Source of the DNA: DATAGF01 sp963819845
GTDB lineage: Bacteria; Actinomycetota; Thermoleophilia; Miltoncostaeales; Miltoncostaeaceae
NCBI GenBank assembly: GCA_963819845.1
Contig: CAWFXQ010000012.1
Location: 186,001-250,000 of the forward strand
Reading direction: 5' to 3'
DNA length: 64,000 nt
Part shown: piece by piece, positions 36,947-46,540 of the stretch
Layout of the letters: each line of letters starts with the position of its first letter
Numbering within the stretch: position 1 is the first letter of the stretch
Translations under genes and position numbers: made by a program
Notes under the pieces: model-generated
Databases searched by the model: none
Seen by the model: the letters and a program-made list of their open reading frames with translations, nothing else
Told to the model about the DNA's origin: nothing

Positions 36947-38086
36947 AGCGCCCCGCGATAGTACGACCACGCGGCCATGACGCGGCGGAAGCGCTCGAGG
37001 ATGTCGTCGAGGAAGTCCTCGCGGTTGCGCCGCTCGCCGAGGGCGACGGCCGAGAAGTAGAGCGCGGCGAACCCGCCCAGCACGATGGCGACCCGCAGCA
37101 GGGCCTCGGTCACGACCACCTCGCGGCCGGCGATGCTGACCGACAGCAGGACGTCGGTCGGCGCGTTGACCCAGTCCTCGGTCGTCGCCTCGTCCACGGC
37201 GAGGAGCCCGAAGATGAAGAAGGCGACCCCGACCACGGCGCCGACCACCAGCACGCGCGTTCGACAGGGTGACCAGCAGCGCGACGGCCAGGTTGACGCG
37301 CTCGATGCGGTCGAGGGGCGGCGATGACGGCTCCACGCCGCGCTCGACGAGGGGCGCGGCCGGGGTCGCGCGCGCCCGGCGGGCGAGGTCGGGGCCCGGA
37401 TCCGGCGACGCCAGCTCGGCGCGCTCGGCGCGCAGGCCCAGCAGCAGGATCGAGGAGGCGAGCAGGCCGAAGCCGATGAGCACGGCGCCGTAGCGCCACC
37501 CCTCCAGGTCGCCGAACGTCTGCCAGGTCTCGGCGGTCAGCGACAGGAACAGGAGGATGGCCAGCAGGGGCGGCAGGGCCCGCACGGCGACGGCGAGCGT
37601 GTCGCGCAGGCCCTCCAGCGCCGGCCGGCCCTGGCTGAGCAGCGGCGCGAGGACGCCCATGCTGGTGAGCGCGTAGAGGACGACGGCCACGGCGATCGAG
37701 GCCAGGGCGATCCAGCCCGCCCGCGCGGGGTCGTCGCCGAGCACGAGGCTCGCCAGGGCCGGCGTGAAGACCACGACGAGGGCCTCGGTGAAGCCCACCC
37801 GCACCGGCCGCGCGAGGGGGCGCCGCCGGTGCAGCAGGTTCGCCGCGACGAGGCCCGCGAGCGCCAGCGCGGCGCCGGCGAGCACGGCCAGCACCCGCTT
37901 CCACCACTCCCAGTCGGGCCGCAGGACCAGCGCGAGCACGAGCAGGAAAAGCACGACGAGCACCGGCTGAAGCCGCGCGAGCGTGTCCGCGCGCGGGTCG
38001 TGGTCGGCCGCCAGCTGCGGCAGGCCGTTGCGCAGGAACCAGTCCTCGATCTCGCGCCGCTCTGGCGGCGAAATCGCGGCGCTCAC
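36943..38086 (-). CDS. polytopic membrane protein upstream of Mur-Pth genes, frame interrupted
   Basis: The protein has about 380 residues after one frame change near 37262. A cytoplasmic N-terminus (ERREIEDWFLRNGLPQLA) is followed by about eight membrane helices, such as VLVVLFLLVLALVLRP, LAVLAGAALALAGLVAANLL, GWIALASIAVAVVLYALTSM, YGAVLIGFGLLASSILLLGL, LVVGAVVGVAFFIFGLLAV and VAIVLGGFAALYFSAVALG. It ends in a polar tail with EDFLDDILERFRRVMAAW. No family recognised. It overlaps both neighbours by 4 bases, so it is part of the Mur-Pth operon and may supply a membrane-bound substrate or anchor. Confidence 0.7.
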
Positions 38087-38715
38087 GGGGCCTCCCGGAT
38101 CGGGCGGCGCAGGGGGACCACCCGCGCGCTCACGCCCGAGGGGCCCGCCTCGATCAGGCCGACGCCCGGCGCGCGGGCGGCGGGGGGCAGCCGGTCGCGG
38201 AAGCGGCGGTAGCCCCGCGCCCGCAGGCTCGACCAGGAGTAGCCCGGGTCGAGCTCGGGCACGTAGACGGCGCCGGGCGAGAAGAGCAGGGCCCCGCCGA
38301 CCATCCGGTGGATCGGCATGTGCAGGTGGCCGACCACGATGCAGTTGACGTCGTCGAAGCGCCGCCGCATCGCCCGGTCGAAGCCCAGCAGCACGGCCCG
38401 GGCCGCCAGCAGCGACGCGGCGGCGGCCGGCAGCTCGACGGCCTTGGCGCGGGTGCCGTGGGTGAGGCCGATCCTGCGGCCGCCGACCTCCACGACCGCG
38501 TCCCGCGGCAGCCCGGTGATGCCCGCCTCGTCGTCGTGGTTGCCGCGCACGGCGACGACCGGCGCGATCCGGCCGAGCTCCTCGAGCACGACGGTGTCGG
38601 TGAGGTCCCCCGCGTGGAGCACGACGTTGACGCCGTCCAGGATCTCCGTGACCTCTCGCGGGAGGGCCGGCAGATGCTCGCCGACGTGCGTGTCGGCGAC
38701 CACGCCGATGCGGAC
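38083..38715 (-). CDS. YfcE/MJ0936-type metallophosphoesterase
   Basis: The calcineurin-like phosphodiesterase has about 210 residues. Metal ligands are seen in VVADTHVGEH, HAGDLTD, RGNHDDE, GLTHGTRA and VVGHLHMPIH. Members hydrolyse phosphodiesters of unknown physiological identity. The reading frame enters from the fabI end, and the expected start before RIGVVADTH reads GTC (38715-38713), so either a GTG was miscalled or a non-standard start is used. It overlaps the membrane-protein start by 4 bases. Confidence 0.8.
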   Translation of the reverse strand, partial: VRIGVVADTHVGEHLPALPREVTEILDGVNVVLHAGDLTDTVVLEELGRIAPVVAVRGNHDDEAGITGLPRDAVVEVGGRRIGLTHGTRAKAVELPAAAASLLAARAVLLGFDRAMRRRFDDVNCIVVGHLHMPIHRMVGGALLFSPGAVYVPELDPGYSWSSLRARGYRRFRDRLPPAARAPGVGLIEAGPSGVSARVVPLRRPIREAP

Positions 38716-38723
38716 CGCGGCGG

Positions 38724-39503
38724 TCAGAACCCCATGGCGTGGAAGCCGGCGTTGACGAACAGCGTCTCCCCGGTGACGCTCGTCGAGAGGGGCGACGCCA
38801 GGAAGACGGCCGCGTCGGCGACCTCGGCCGCCGTGATGTCGCGCCGCAGCGGCGCCCGCTCGGCCGCCTGGTCGGCCATCGAGCCGAAGCCGGGGATGCC
38901 CCGCGCGGCCAGCGTGCGCACCGGGCCGGCGGAGATGGCGTTCACCCGCACCCCGGCCTCGCCGAGGTCCCAGGCCAGGTAGCGGACGATCGCCTCCAGC
39001 GCCGCCTTGGCCACCCCCATCACGTTGTAGCCGGGCACCGCGCGTTGGGCGGCGATGTAGCTGAGGGTCATGATCGACCCGCCGCCGCGGGCGCGCATGT
39101 GCGGCTCGGCCTCGCGGGCGAGCGCCGCCAGCGAGTACGCGGAGACGTCGAGCGCGAGGTGGAAGCCCTCGCGCCCGGTGTCGACGAACCGGCCGCCGAG
39201 GTCGTCGGCGCGCGCGAAGGCGACCGCGTGCACCAGCGTGTCCAGGCCGCCGAGGGCGTCGGCCGCCCCGGCCACCGCCGCGGCCACCTGGGCGTCGTCC
39301 TGGACGTCGAGGGGCAGGACGGCGGCGCAGTCCGACAGCGTCTCGGCCAGCTTCCGCACGTCGCCCTCGGTGCGCTCGTTCTGGTAGGTCAGGGCCAGCC
39401 GGGCGCCCGCGGCGTCCATCCGCTGCGCGATCGCCCAGGCGATGCTCCGCTTGTTCGCCACCCCCACCACCAGGCCGGCCGTCCCCTCGAGCAGCTCGGG
39501 CAC
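38724..39503 (-). CDS. fabI: enoyl-[acyl-carrier-protein] reductase (NADH)
   Basis: The 259-residue short-chain dehydrogenase catalyses the last step of each fatty-acid elongation cycle. The FabI-type cofactor motif GLVVGVANKRSIAWAIA replaces the usual GxxxGxG. The catalytic pair is in YNVMGVAKAAL (Tyr-x6-Lys). The GSMADQAAERAPLRRDIT and SVTGETLFVNAGFHAMGF ends are characteristic. GTG 39503 follows GAGGAGGA. First gene of the minus-strand operon leading to the Mur-Pth genes. Confidence 0.92.
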   Translation of the reverse strand: MPELLEGTAGLVVGVANKRSIAWAIAQRMDAAGARLALTYQNERTEGDVRKLAETLSDCAAVLPLDVQDDAQVAAAVAGAADALGGLDTLVHAVAFARADDLGGRFVDTGREGFHLALDVSAYSLAALAREAEPHMRARGGGSIMTLSYIAAQRAVPGYNVMGVAKAALEAIVRYLAWDLGEAGVRVNAISAGPVRTLAARGIPGFGSMADQAAERAPLRRDITAAEVADAAVFLASPLSTSVTGETLFVNAGFHAMGF

Positions 39504-39619
39504 CGCGGTCCTCCTCGCAGACTCGGCGGGCGGTGACGGACGTCCCCGCCGCCCGGATCGGCGGCACGCTACCACCCCGCCCGCTTGCGCCCGCGGCGCG
39601 CGCGGGCCACGCTCCGTCC

Positions 39620-41029
39620 GTGCGCCGGATGGCCCTCGCCCTCGTCGTCATCGCCGCCGTGCTGGCCCCGGCGGGCCAGGCGCTGGGCCACGCCGCGCTC
39701 GTGTCGTCGTCGCCGTCGGCGGACGCGCGCCTGGCGACCGCGCCGGACCGCGTGACGCTGACCTTCAACGAGCCCGTCGAGATCGTCCAGGGCGACGACA
39801 TCGACGTGGTCGACGCGGATGGCGACCCCGTCACGGCGGGGCCGCCGACCAACGCCGCCGAGGCCCGGATCGTGGAGATCCCGCTCACCCCGGGGCTGGG
39901 CGAGGGCACCTACACGGTGCGCTTCTCGGTGGTGTCCTCCGACGCCCACGTCATCCCCGGGGTGTACGTGTTCGGCATCGGCCCCGGCGAGCTGGGGCCG
40001 CCCTACCTGGAGGGCACGGGGCAGGGGCCGTCCGAGACGGGGCCCTGGGGGGTCAGCTCGCGCTTCCTCGAGATGGTCGGCCTGGGAGGGCTGATCGGCC
40101 TGCTGGCGTTCCGCTGGCTGGTGTGGTCGCCGGCCCTGCGCGGCGCGAGCGTGGCCGAGGGCGAGCGTCAGGCGGTCCTCGCGTGGGGACGGGACACCTT
40201 CTGGGTGGCGTTCGGCGCCCTCGCGGTGGGCGCCATGCTGGCCGAGGGCTACCTCCTGGTGGTGCAGAGCGCGAGCGTGCTGGGCACCGGCGTGCTCGAC
40301 GCCCTCGGGGACGCGACCGGCATCAGCCAGGTGCTCGGCGACACCCGCTTCGGGTCGCTGGTGCAGCTGCGGGGGGCGCTGCTGTTCGGGCTCTTCGCCA
40401 TCGGCGCGATCATGTTCATCCGCGAGTACGGCAACGCCGGCTCTCCGCGGCCCCCCTCGGCGACCGGCTCGCGGGTCGGCGCCCTGCTGATGGCGGGGCT
40501 GCTGCTGGCCGTGCTCGGTGGCATCGCCGCCCAGGGGCACGCGAGCGTGGCGGCCTGGTCGCGGGTGCAGATCGGCGCCCAGCTCGTCCACATCGTGGCG
40601 GTGGCCGTGTGGGTCGCCGGGCTCGCGCTGCTCGCGCTGTCGTGGCGGCGCCTGCCGGCCGTCGCGCCGGAGGCAGGGCCGGCCCTGTCCACCCGCCTGC
40701 TGGCGCGCTTCTCGCGCGTCGCCCTGATCGCGGTCGGGCTGGTGGTGCTGACCGGGGTCATCCGGTCGCTGGGCGAGCTCGACGACCCGGCCGAGCTGTG
40801 GGAGACGGCCTACGGCCGCAGCATCCTCCTCAAGGTGGGCCTGCTGATCCCCATCGGGGCGCTGGCCCTCTACAACCGGCGGGTGCTCGAGGCGCTGCGC
40901 CGGGTGCCGCGCCCGAACGCGGCGACGATGCGGCTCGTGAGGCGGGTCGCGGCGTCCGAGCTCGCCCTCGCCCTGGCCGTCGTGGTGGTGGCCTCCCTGC
41001 TCGTGGCGCAGGTGCCCGGCGGTACGTAG
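39620..41029 (+). CDS. CopC-CopD fusion, copper resistance/uptake membrane protein
   Basis: The protein has about 469 residues. A signal peptide (MALALVVIAAVLAPAGQALG) is followed by an exported CopC beta-barrel (about 25-125) whose first mature residues GHAALVSSSP carry the N-terminal His ligand; a second His is in SDAHVIPGVYVFG. Then come eight membrane helices of the CopD/PcoD type, with QLRGALLFGLFAIGAI, QGHASVAAWS and GRSILLKVGLLIPIGALALYNRR. The fused form is common in Actinomycetota. The GTG at 39620 is chosen as the start of the signal. Confidence 0.85.
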   Translation: MRRMALALVVIAAVLAPAGQALGHAALVSSSPSADARLATAPDRVTLTFNEPVEIVQGDDIDVVDADGDPVTAGPPTNAAEARIVEIPLTPGLGEGTYTVRFSVVSSDAHVIPGVYVFGIGPGELGPPYLEGTGQGPSETGPWGVSSRFLEMVGLGGLIGLLAFRWLVWSPALRGASVAEGERQAVLAWGRDTFWVAFGALAVGAMLAEGYLLVVQSASVLGTGVLDALGDATGISQVLGDTRFGSLVQLRGALLFGLFAIGAIMFIREYGNAGSPRPPSATGSRVGALLMAGLLLAVLGGIAAQGHASVAAWSRVQIGAQLVHIVAVAVWVAGLALLALSWRRLPAVAPEAGPALSTRLLARFSRVALIAVGLVVLTGVIRSLGELDDPAELWETAYGRSILLKVGLLIPIGALALYNRRVLEALRRVPRPNAATMRLVRRVAASELALALAVVVVASLLVAQVPGGT

Positions 41030-41073
41030 GCTGTCGGACCGGACCGCGAGCGAGGAAAGGTGTTGCGCCGCCC

Positions 41074-42669
<1,596 letters not shown>

Positions 42670-42681
42670 CGGGCGCCTGAG

Positions 42682-43170
42682 GTGCGGCTGCTGCTCCTCC
42701 GGCACGGGATCGCGGAGGACGCGGGCCCGAGGACCGGCCACCGCGACGCGCCCCGGGAGCTCACCCCCGGGGGCGCAGAGCGGATGCGGGCCGCCGCCGA
42801 GGGGATGGCCGCGCTCGGCATCGGCGCCGACGCCGTGCTGACGAGCCCGCTGATCCGCTGCCGCCAGACGGCCGACATCGTCTGCGAGGCCCTCGGCGGC
42901 GAGCCGCGCGAGGATCGCCGGCTGGCGCCCGGGATGGGCCTCGACGCCCTGGGCGACGCGCTGCTGGGGCACCCGGACGCCGCGTCGGTGCTGGTCTGCG
43001 GCCACCAGCCCGACCTGTCGATCGTGATCGCCGGCCTGACCGGGGGCGGGCACGTCGAGTTCCGCAAGGGCTCTCTGGCCGTGCTGGACGTCGAGTCGGC
43101 GCGGCCCGCGGGCGGCCGCCTGCGCGCGCTGTACCCGCCCGCGGCGCTCCGGCTGCTCGGCGCGGCCTGA
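42682..43170 (+). CDS. sixA: SixA-type phosphohistidine phosphatase
   Basis: The 162-residue histidine phosphatase has RHGIAEDAG near the start, GIGADAVLTSPLIRCRQTADI, and the second His in VLVCGHQPDLSIVI. Members remove phosphate from phospho-His on signalling or PTS proteins; a phosphorelay protein with three phospho-His sites is encoded 10 kb upstream, but no direct link is shown. The GTG start is 13 bases after the malate synthase stop. Confidence 0.85.
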   Translation: MRLLLLRHGIAEDAGPRTGHRDAPRELTPGGAERMRAAAEGMAALGIGADAVLTSPLIRCRQTADIVCEALGGEPREDRRLAPGMGLDALGDALLGHPDAASVLVCGHQPDLSIVIAGLTGGGHVEFRKGSLAVLDVESARPAGGRLRALYPPAALRLLGAA

Positions 43171-43202
43171 GGCCGTGACCTGCACTCGGTGCCGGCCGGG
43201 CC

Positions 43203-43439
43203 TCATTCGCCGTAGGGCGTCGCCTCGGCCAGCGGCGGGGCCTCCACGATCATCGGCTCGTCCTCCTCGACGAGCTCGCCGTTCGGGTCGAGGCTCGGCG
43301 TCTCTTCGACCAGGATCACGTGATCGCCGACGATCTCGTCGCCGTCCGCCAGCGCCGTGCCGCCAGAGGCGATCAGGCCGCCGGCCGCGGCCGCCGTCGC
43401 GAGGGTCGCGACCACGGTCCTGAAGGATCTCTCGAGCAT
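43203..43439 (-). CDS. small acidic secreted protein
   Basis: The 78-residue precursor starts at ATG 43439 with GAGGAG upstream. It has a Sec signal (FRTVVATLATAAAAGGLIASGGTALA) and a mature part of about 45 residues rich in Asp, Glu and Pro (ELVEEDEPMIVEAPPLAEATP), without cysteine. No family recognised. It is likely secreted or envelope-bound. Confidence 0.55.
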   Translation of the reverse strand: MLERSFRTVVATLATAAAAGGLIASGGTALADGDEIVGDHVILVEETPSLDPNGELVEEDEPMIVEAPPLAEATPYGE

Positions 43440-43523
43440 GGGGTGCTCCTCGGAGGTGGTGCGCATGTCCCCCCGAGTCCGCGCCCTCCGGGCCGGATGG
43501 TTCACCGGCCGGCGGGCGTCGCG

Positions 43524-43864
43524 CTAGGGCGCGGCGACCAGGACGACGCGCCCTCGGCGGACCTCGACGTCGACCCCGCGCCGCGACCCGTCTGGGGCGC
43601 TCCAGCCCAGCACGGCGTGCGCGCCGTGTTGGCGGGGCGCCTCCCAGCGCAGCGCCGGCCCCGGCGCGCCAGCAGGCGCTCCGCCGCGGCGTCCCGGCCC
43701 CGGGTGCCGCCGCTCGCATCGAGCCAGGCGACCTCGTCGTCGAGACAGGCCGCGACGCCGTCGGCGTCGGCGGCACCCGCCGCCGTCACCAGCTCCTCGA
43801 GCACAGGGCGGGCGGCCTGGGCGCGCTCGGCGTCGCTGGGGTGCCGGCCCGCCACCGCGCCCAT
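43524..43864 (-). CDS. SnoaL/NTF2-like protein, frame interrupted
   Basis: The protein has about 113 residues after one frame change near 43668. It begins GAVAGRHPSDAERAQAARPVLEELVTAAGAADADGVAACLDDEVAWLD and continues LRWEAPRQHGAHAVLGWSAPDG to GRVVLVAAP. The pattern fits an NTF2-like domain. Start at ATG 43864 or GTG 43867, overlapping the stop of the preceding gene. Role unknown. Confidence 0.55.
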
Positions 43865-44229
43865 CACATCCCGGGCGGCGAGGGCTCGATCGAGCGCGCG
43901 AACAGGGGCTGCAGGTCGTCGGGGAGCATGACCGGCGCCGCGTCGACGAGCCCCGCGACCAGCTCCATCCGCTGGTCCTGAGCCGTGGCCCGCACGGCCT
44001 CCCAGCCGTCGCGCTCGCCCTCGCGCTCGTGGCCGACGGCCAGGTCGGCCATCGTCATCGCCACCTTCTCGGAGATGCGCGGGGACGAGAGCTGGTGGTG
44101 GGCGTTAACCAGCAGGATCAGCCGGATCCAGGCCTGGCCGCCGTGCTCGCGGGCGTTGCGCACCCAGTCGGGCGAGACATGCGGCGCCAGCCCCTCGACG
44201 AGGCCGTCCCACCCGTCCGGAGCGCTCAC
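43864..44229 (-). CDS. hypothetical soluble protein in SHOCT operon
   Basis: The 121-residue alpha-helical protein has no signal or membrane segment. It has WVRNAREHGGQAWIRLILLVNAHHQLSSPRISEKVAMTMADLAVGHE in the middle. No family recognised. GTG 44229 overlaps the stop of the SHOCT gene by 4 bases, and its own stop overlaps the next gene, so three genes form one translation-coupled unit. Confidence 0.6.
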   Translation of the reverse strand: MSAPDGWDGLVEGLAPHVSPDWVRNAREHGGQAWIRLILLVNAHHQLSSPRISEKVAMTMADLAVGHEREGERDGWEAVRATAQDQRMELVAGLVDAAPVMLPDDLQPLFARSIEPSPPGM

Positions 44230-44492
44230 AGACGAGCCAGGAGCTCGGCCTTCTTGGCCTGGTACTCCTCCTCGGAGATCAGCCCCTCGTCGCGCAGCCG
44301 GGCGATCTCGCGGATGAGCTCGGTCGGGGCGTCCGGCGCCCGCTTGGGCCGCCGGATCGGCGTGTCGCCGACCAGCTTGGAGACATCGTCGGCCGCCTGG
44401 CGGGCCAGGCGCTGGGCCTGGTCCATGGCCTTTCCGAGCTCCTGGCCGAGGTCGCGCAGCGCCTGGCGCACCTGCTCCTGGGAGTCCGTCAC
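44226..44492 (-). CDS. SHOCT-domain protein
   Basis: The 88-residue protein has an N-terminal amphipathic helix (QVRQALRDLGQELGKAMDQAQRLARQAADDVSKL) and a C-terminal SHOCT motif, ELIREIARLRDEGLISEEEYQAKKAELLARL. SHOCT motifs promote oligomerisation and are found at the end of many membrane-stress proteins. GTG 44492 chosen; an ATG seven codons upstream is possible. Divergent from the MarR regulator, which may control it. Confidence 0.75.
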   Translation of the reverse strand: MTDSQEQVRQALRDLGQELGKAMDQAQRLARQAADDVSKLVGDTPIRRPKRAPDAPTELIREIARLRDEGLISEEEYQAKKAELLARL

Positions 44493-44542
44493 GCCGGCAC
44501 TCTCGCACATGCGCGCCTTGACGCGCCGCCCCGAGGGGGTGG

Positions 44543-44548
44543 TACCGT
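44543..44548 (+). promoter_or_regulatory. -10 hexamer TACCGT just before the MarR start
   Basis: TACCGT ends five bases before ATG 44554, with no Shine-Dalgarno sequence. This fits a leaderless transcript and supports ATG 44554 over the next ATG at 44557. Confidence 0.4.
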
Positions 44549-44553
44549 CCGAC

Positions 44554-45030
44554 ATGATGAACCCGGAAACGACCCCGGCCGCCGCGCGCGCCGAGCTCGC
44601 CCGCCGGGCCGGCGAGGCCCTCGACCGCGTGGCCTCCGTCGCCGGGCGCAGCCTCGACCGCCACGCCGGCGGGTACGGGCTCTCGGACGCAAAGCTCGAG
44701 GTGCTCGAGGTTCTGTGCTGCTGCGCCGAGCGCCGCGCGTGCCTGCACGCGCTCGGCGACGAGCTGGGCGTCACGCGCCCCAACGTCACCAAGCTGGTCG
44801 ATGGCCTCGAGCGCGGCGGCCTGGTGGAGCGCATGCCGCACCCCAGCGACCGCCGCATGGTGCAGGCGCACATCACCCGGCAGGGCCTGGAGGTCGCCGA
44901 GGAGGCGCTGCCGGGCCGGAGCGAGGTGATCGAGCGGCTCTGGGACGGCCTGGACGACGGCGAGCTGGCCCAGCTCGCCGCCCTCCTCCAGGCCGTCGCC
45001 GAGCGCTACCGGGAGCCGATCTCCACGTAG
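44554..45030 (+). CDS. MarR-family transcriptional regulator
   Basis: The 158-residue winged-helix regulator has the core LHALGDELGVTRPNVTKLVDGLERGGLVERMPHPSDRRMVQAHITRQG, with the DRR wing typical of MarR. A CCC run (LCCCAER) before the DNA-binding domain could be redox- or metal-responsive, but this is only suggested. Divergent from the SHOCT operon. The 3' end overlaps citrate synthase by 25 bases. Confidence 0.85.
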   Translation: MMNPETTPAAARAELARRAGEALDRVASVAGRSLDRHAGGYGLSDAKLEVLEVLCCCAERRACLHALGDELGVTRPNVTKLVDGLERGGLVERMPHPSDRRMVQAHITRQGLEVAEEALPGRSEVIERLWDGLDDGELAQLAALLQAVAERYREPIST

Positions 45031-46334
45031 TCGCGCTCGTCCGCGCCGACGTAGATCTGGCGCGGGCGCGAGATCTTCTGCTCCCGGTCGCCGATCATCT
45101 CGCGCCACTGGGCGACCCAGCCCGGCGTCCGCCCGATGGCGAACAGCACGGTGAACATGTCGGCGGGCATGCCCAGCGCCTCGTAGATGAGGCCGCTGTA
45201 GAAGTCAACGTTCGGGTAGAGCTTGCGCTTGACGAAGTACTCGTCCTGCAGCGCGATCTTCTCCAGCTCGACCGCGATCGCCAGGAGCGGGTTGACGCCG
45301 GTCACCTCGAAGACGTCGTCGCAGGCCTTCTTGATGATCGTCGCGCGCGGGTCGAAGTTCTTGTAGACCCGGTGCCCGAAGCCCATCAGGCGCTCCTTGC
45401 CGTCCTTCACGCCCTCGATGAACGCCGGGATGTTGTCGGTCGTCTCGATGCGGCGGAGCATCTTCAGGACGGCCTCGTTGGCGCCGCCGTGGAGCGGGCC
45501 GTAGAGCGCGCTGACCCCGGCCGCGACCGCCGAGTAGGGGTCCACCTGCGAGGACCCGACGCTGCGTACCGCGCTCGTGGAGCAGTTCTGCTCGTGATCA
45601 GCGTGCAGGATGAAGAGCACGTCGAGGGCGCGCACCAGGCGCGGGTCGGGCGAGTACTGGGGGATGCCCGTCGTGAAGAGCATCGACAGGAAGTTCTCCG
45701 AGTAGGAGAGCTCGTTGTTCGGGTAGACGAACGGCTTGCCGGTGATGTGCCGATAGGCGAACGCGCCGAGGGTGGGCATCTTGGCGATCAGCCGGATGAG
45801 CTGCAGGTCGTTCTGCGCCGGATCGGTCAGGTCCTTCGCCTCGGGGTAGAGCGTGCTCAGCATCCCGACGCTGGACTCCAGCATCCCCATGGGGTGGGCG
45901 TCGTAGCGGAAGCCCTGCATGAAGGCGCGCACGTTCTCGTGCACGAAGGTGTGGTGGGTGATCTCGTGGACCCAGGAGTCGAGCTGCCCCTGGTTCGGCA
46001 GGTCCCCGTACACGAGCAGGTAGGCCACCTCGAGGAAGCTGCTCTTCTCGGCGAGCTGCTCGATGGGATAGCCCCGGTAGCGCAGGATGCCGGCGTCGCC
46101 GTCGAGGAACGTGACCGCGCTGCGGCAGGAGGCGGTGTTCATGAAGGCCGGGTCGTAGGTCATGAGGCCGAAGTCGGACTCGTCGACCTTGATCTGGCGG
46201 AGATCGGTCGCCCGGATCGTGCCGTCGGCGATGGGCAGCTCGTAGCTGACGCCGGTCCGGTTGTCCGTGATCGTGAGCGTCTCGGCGCCGGATTCGCCAG
46301 CAGCAGTGGTCGCCATCGGCTGTTGAGTCGTCAT
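45006..46334 (-). CDS. gltA: citrate synthase
   Basis: The 442-residue type II citrate synthase is intact. Catalytic residues are visible in LHADHEQNCSTSAVR, LHGGANEAVLKMLRRI, FGHRVYKNFDPRA (His) and YPNVDFYSGLIYEALGMP (Asp). It condenses acetyl-CoA with oxaloacetate at the entry to the citric-acid cycle. ATG 46334 follows AAGGGA. The long N-terminal region with TITDNRTGVSYELPIADGTI is typical of hexameric, NADH-sensitive type II enzymes. Confidence 0.95.
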   Translation of the reverse strand: MTTQQPMATTAAGESGAETLTITDNRTGVSYELPIADGTIRATDLRQIKVDESDFGLMTYDPAFMNTASCRSAVTFLDGDAGILRYRGYPIEQLAEKSSFLEVAYLLVYGDLPNQGQLDSWVHEITHHTFVHENVRAFMQGFRYDAHPMGMLESSVGMLSTLYPEAKDLTDPAQNDLQLIRLIAKMPTLGAFAYRHITGKPFVYPNNELSYSENFLSMLFTTGIPQYSPDPRLVRALDVLFILHADHEQNCSTSAVRSVGSSQVDPYSAVAAGVSALYGPLHGGANEAVLKMLRRIETTDNIPAFIEGVKDGKERLMGFGHRVYKNFDPRATIIKKACDDVFEVTGVNPLLAIAVELEKIALQDEYFVKRKLYPNVDFYSGLIYEALGMPADMFTVLFAIGRTPGWVAQWREMIGDREQKISRPRQIYVGADERDYVEIGSR

Positions 46335-46540
46335 GCAAGCAGTCCCTTGACGCGGGTGTCGCACCTGCCGGTGCCCGGGGTCATGTGATTCTAGTGACGT
46401 GGCCCGGCCCGGTGGGCCGGTCCATCGCCCGGGGCGTCGGCCCTGGTACGATCGCCGGGTCCTGCGTACGCGCGGGGCAACGGCTGATGCCGCTTGATCC
46501 GCCGCCGCTCGGCGGCCACACAGATTATTGGAGGTACCCT

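Noticed and set aside
38083..38739. An in-frame extension of the phosphoesterase back into fabI
   Set aside because: The family begins at RIGVVADTH; upstream residues are a shadow of fabI. The missing canonical start is better explained by a single miscalled base.
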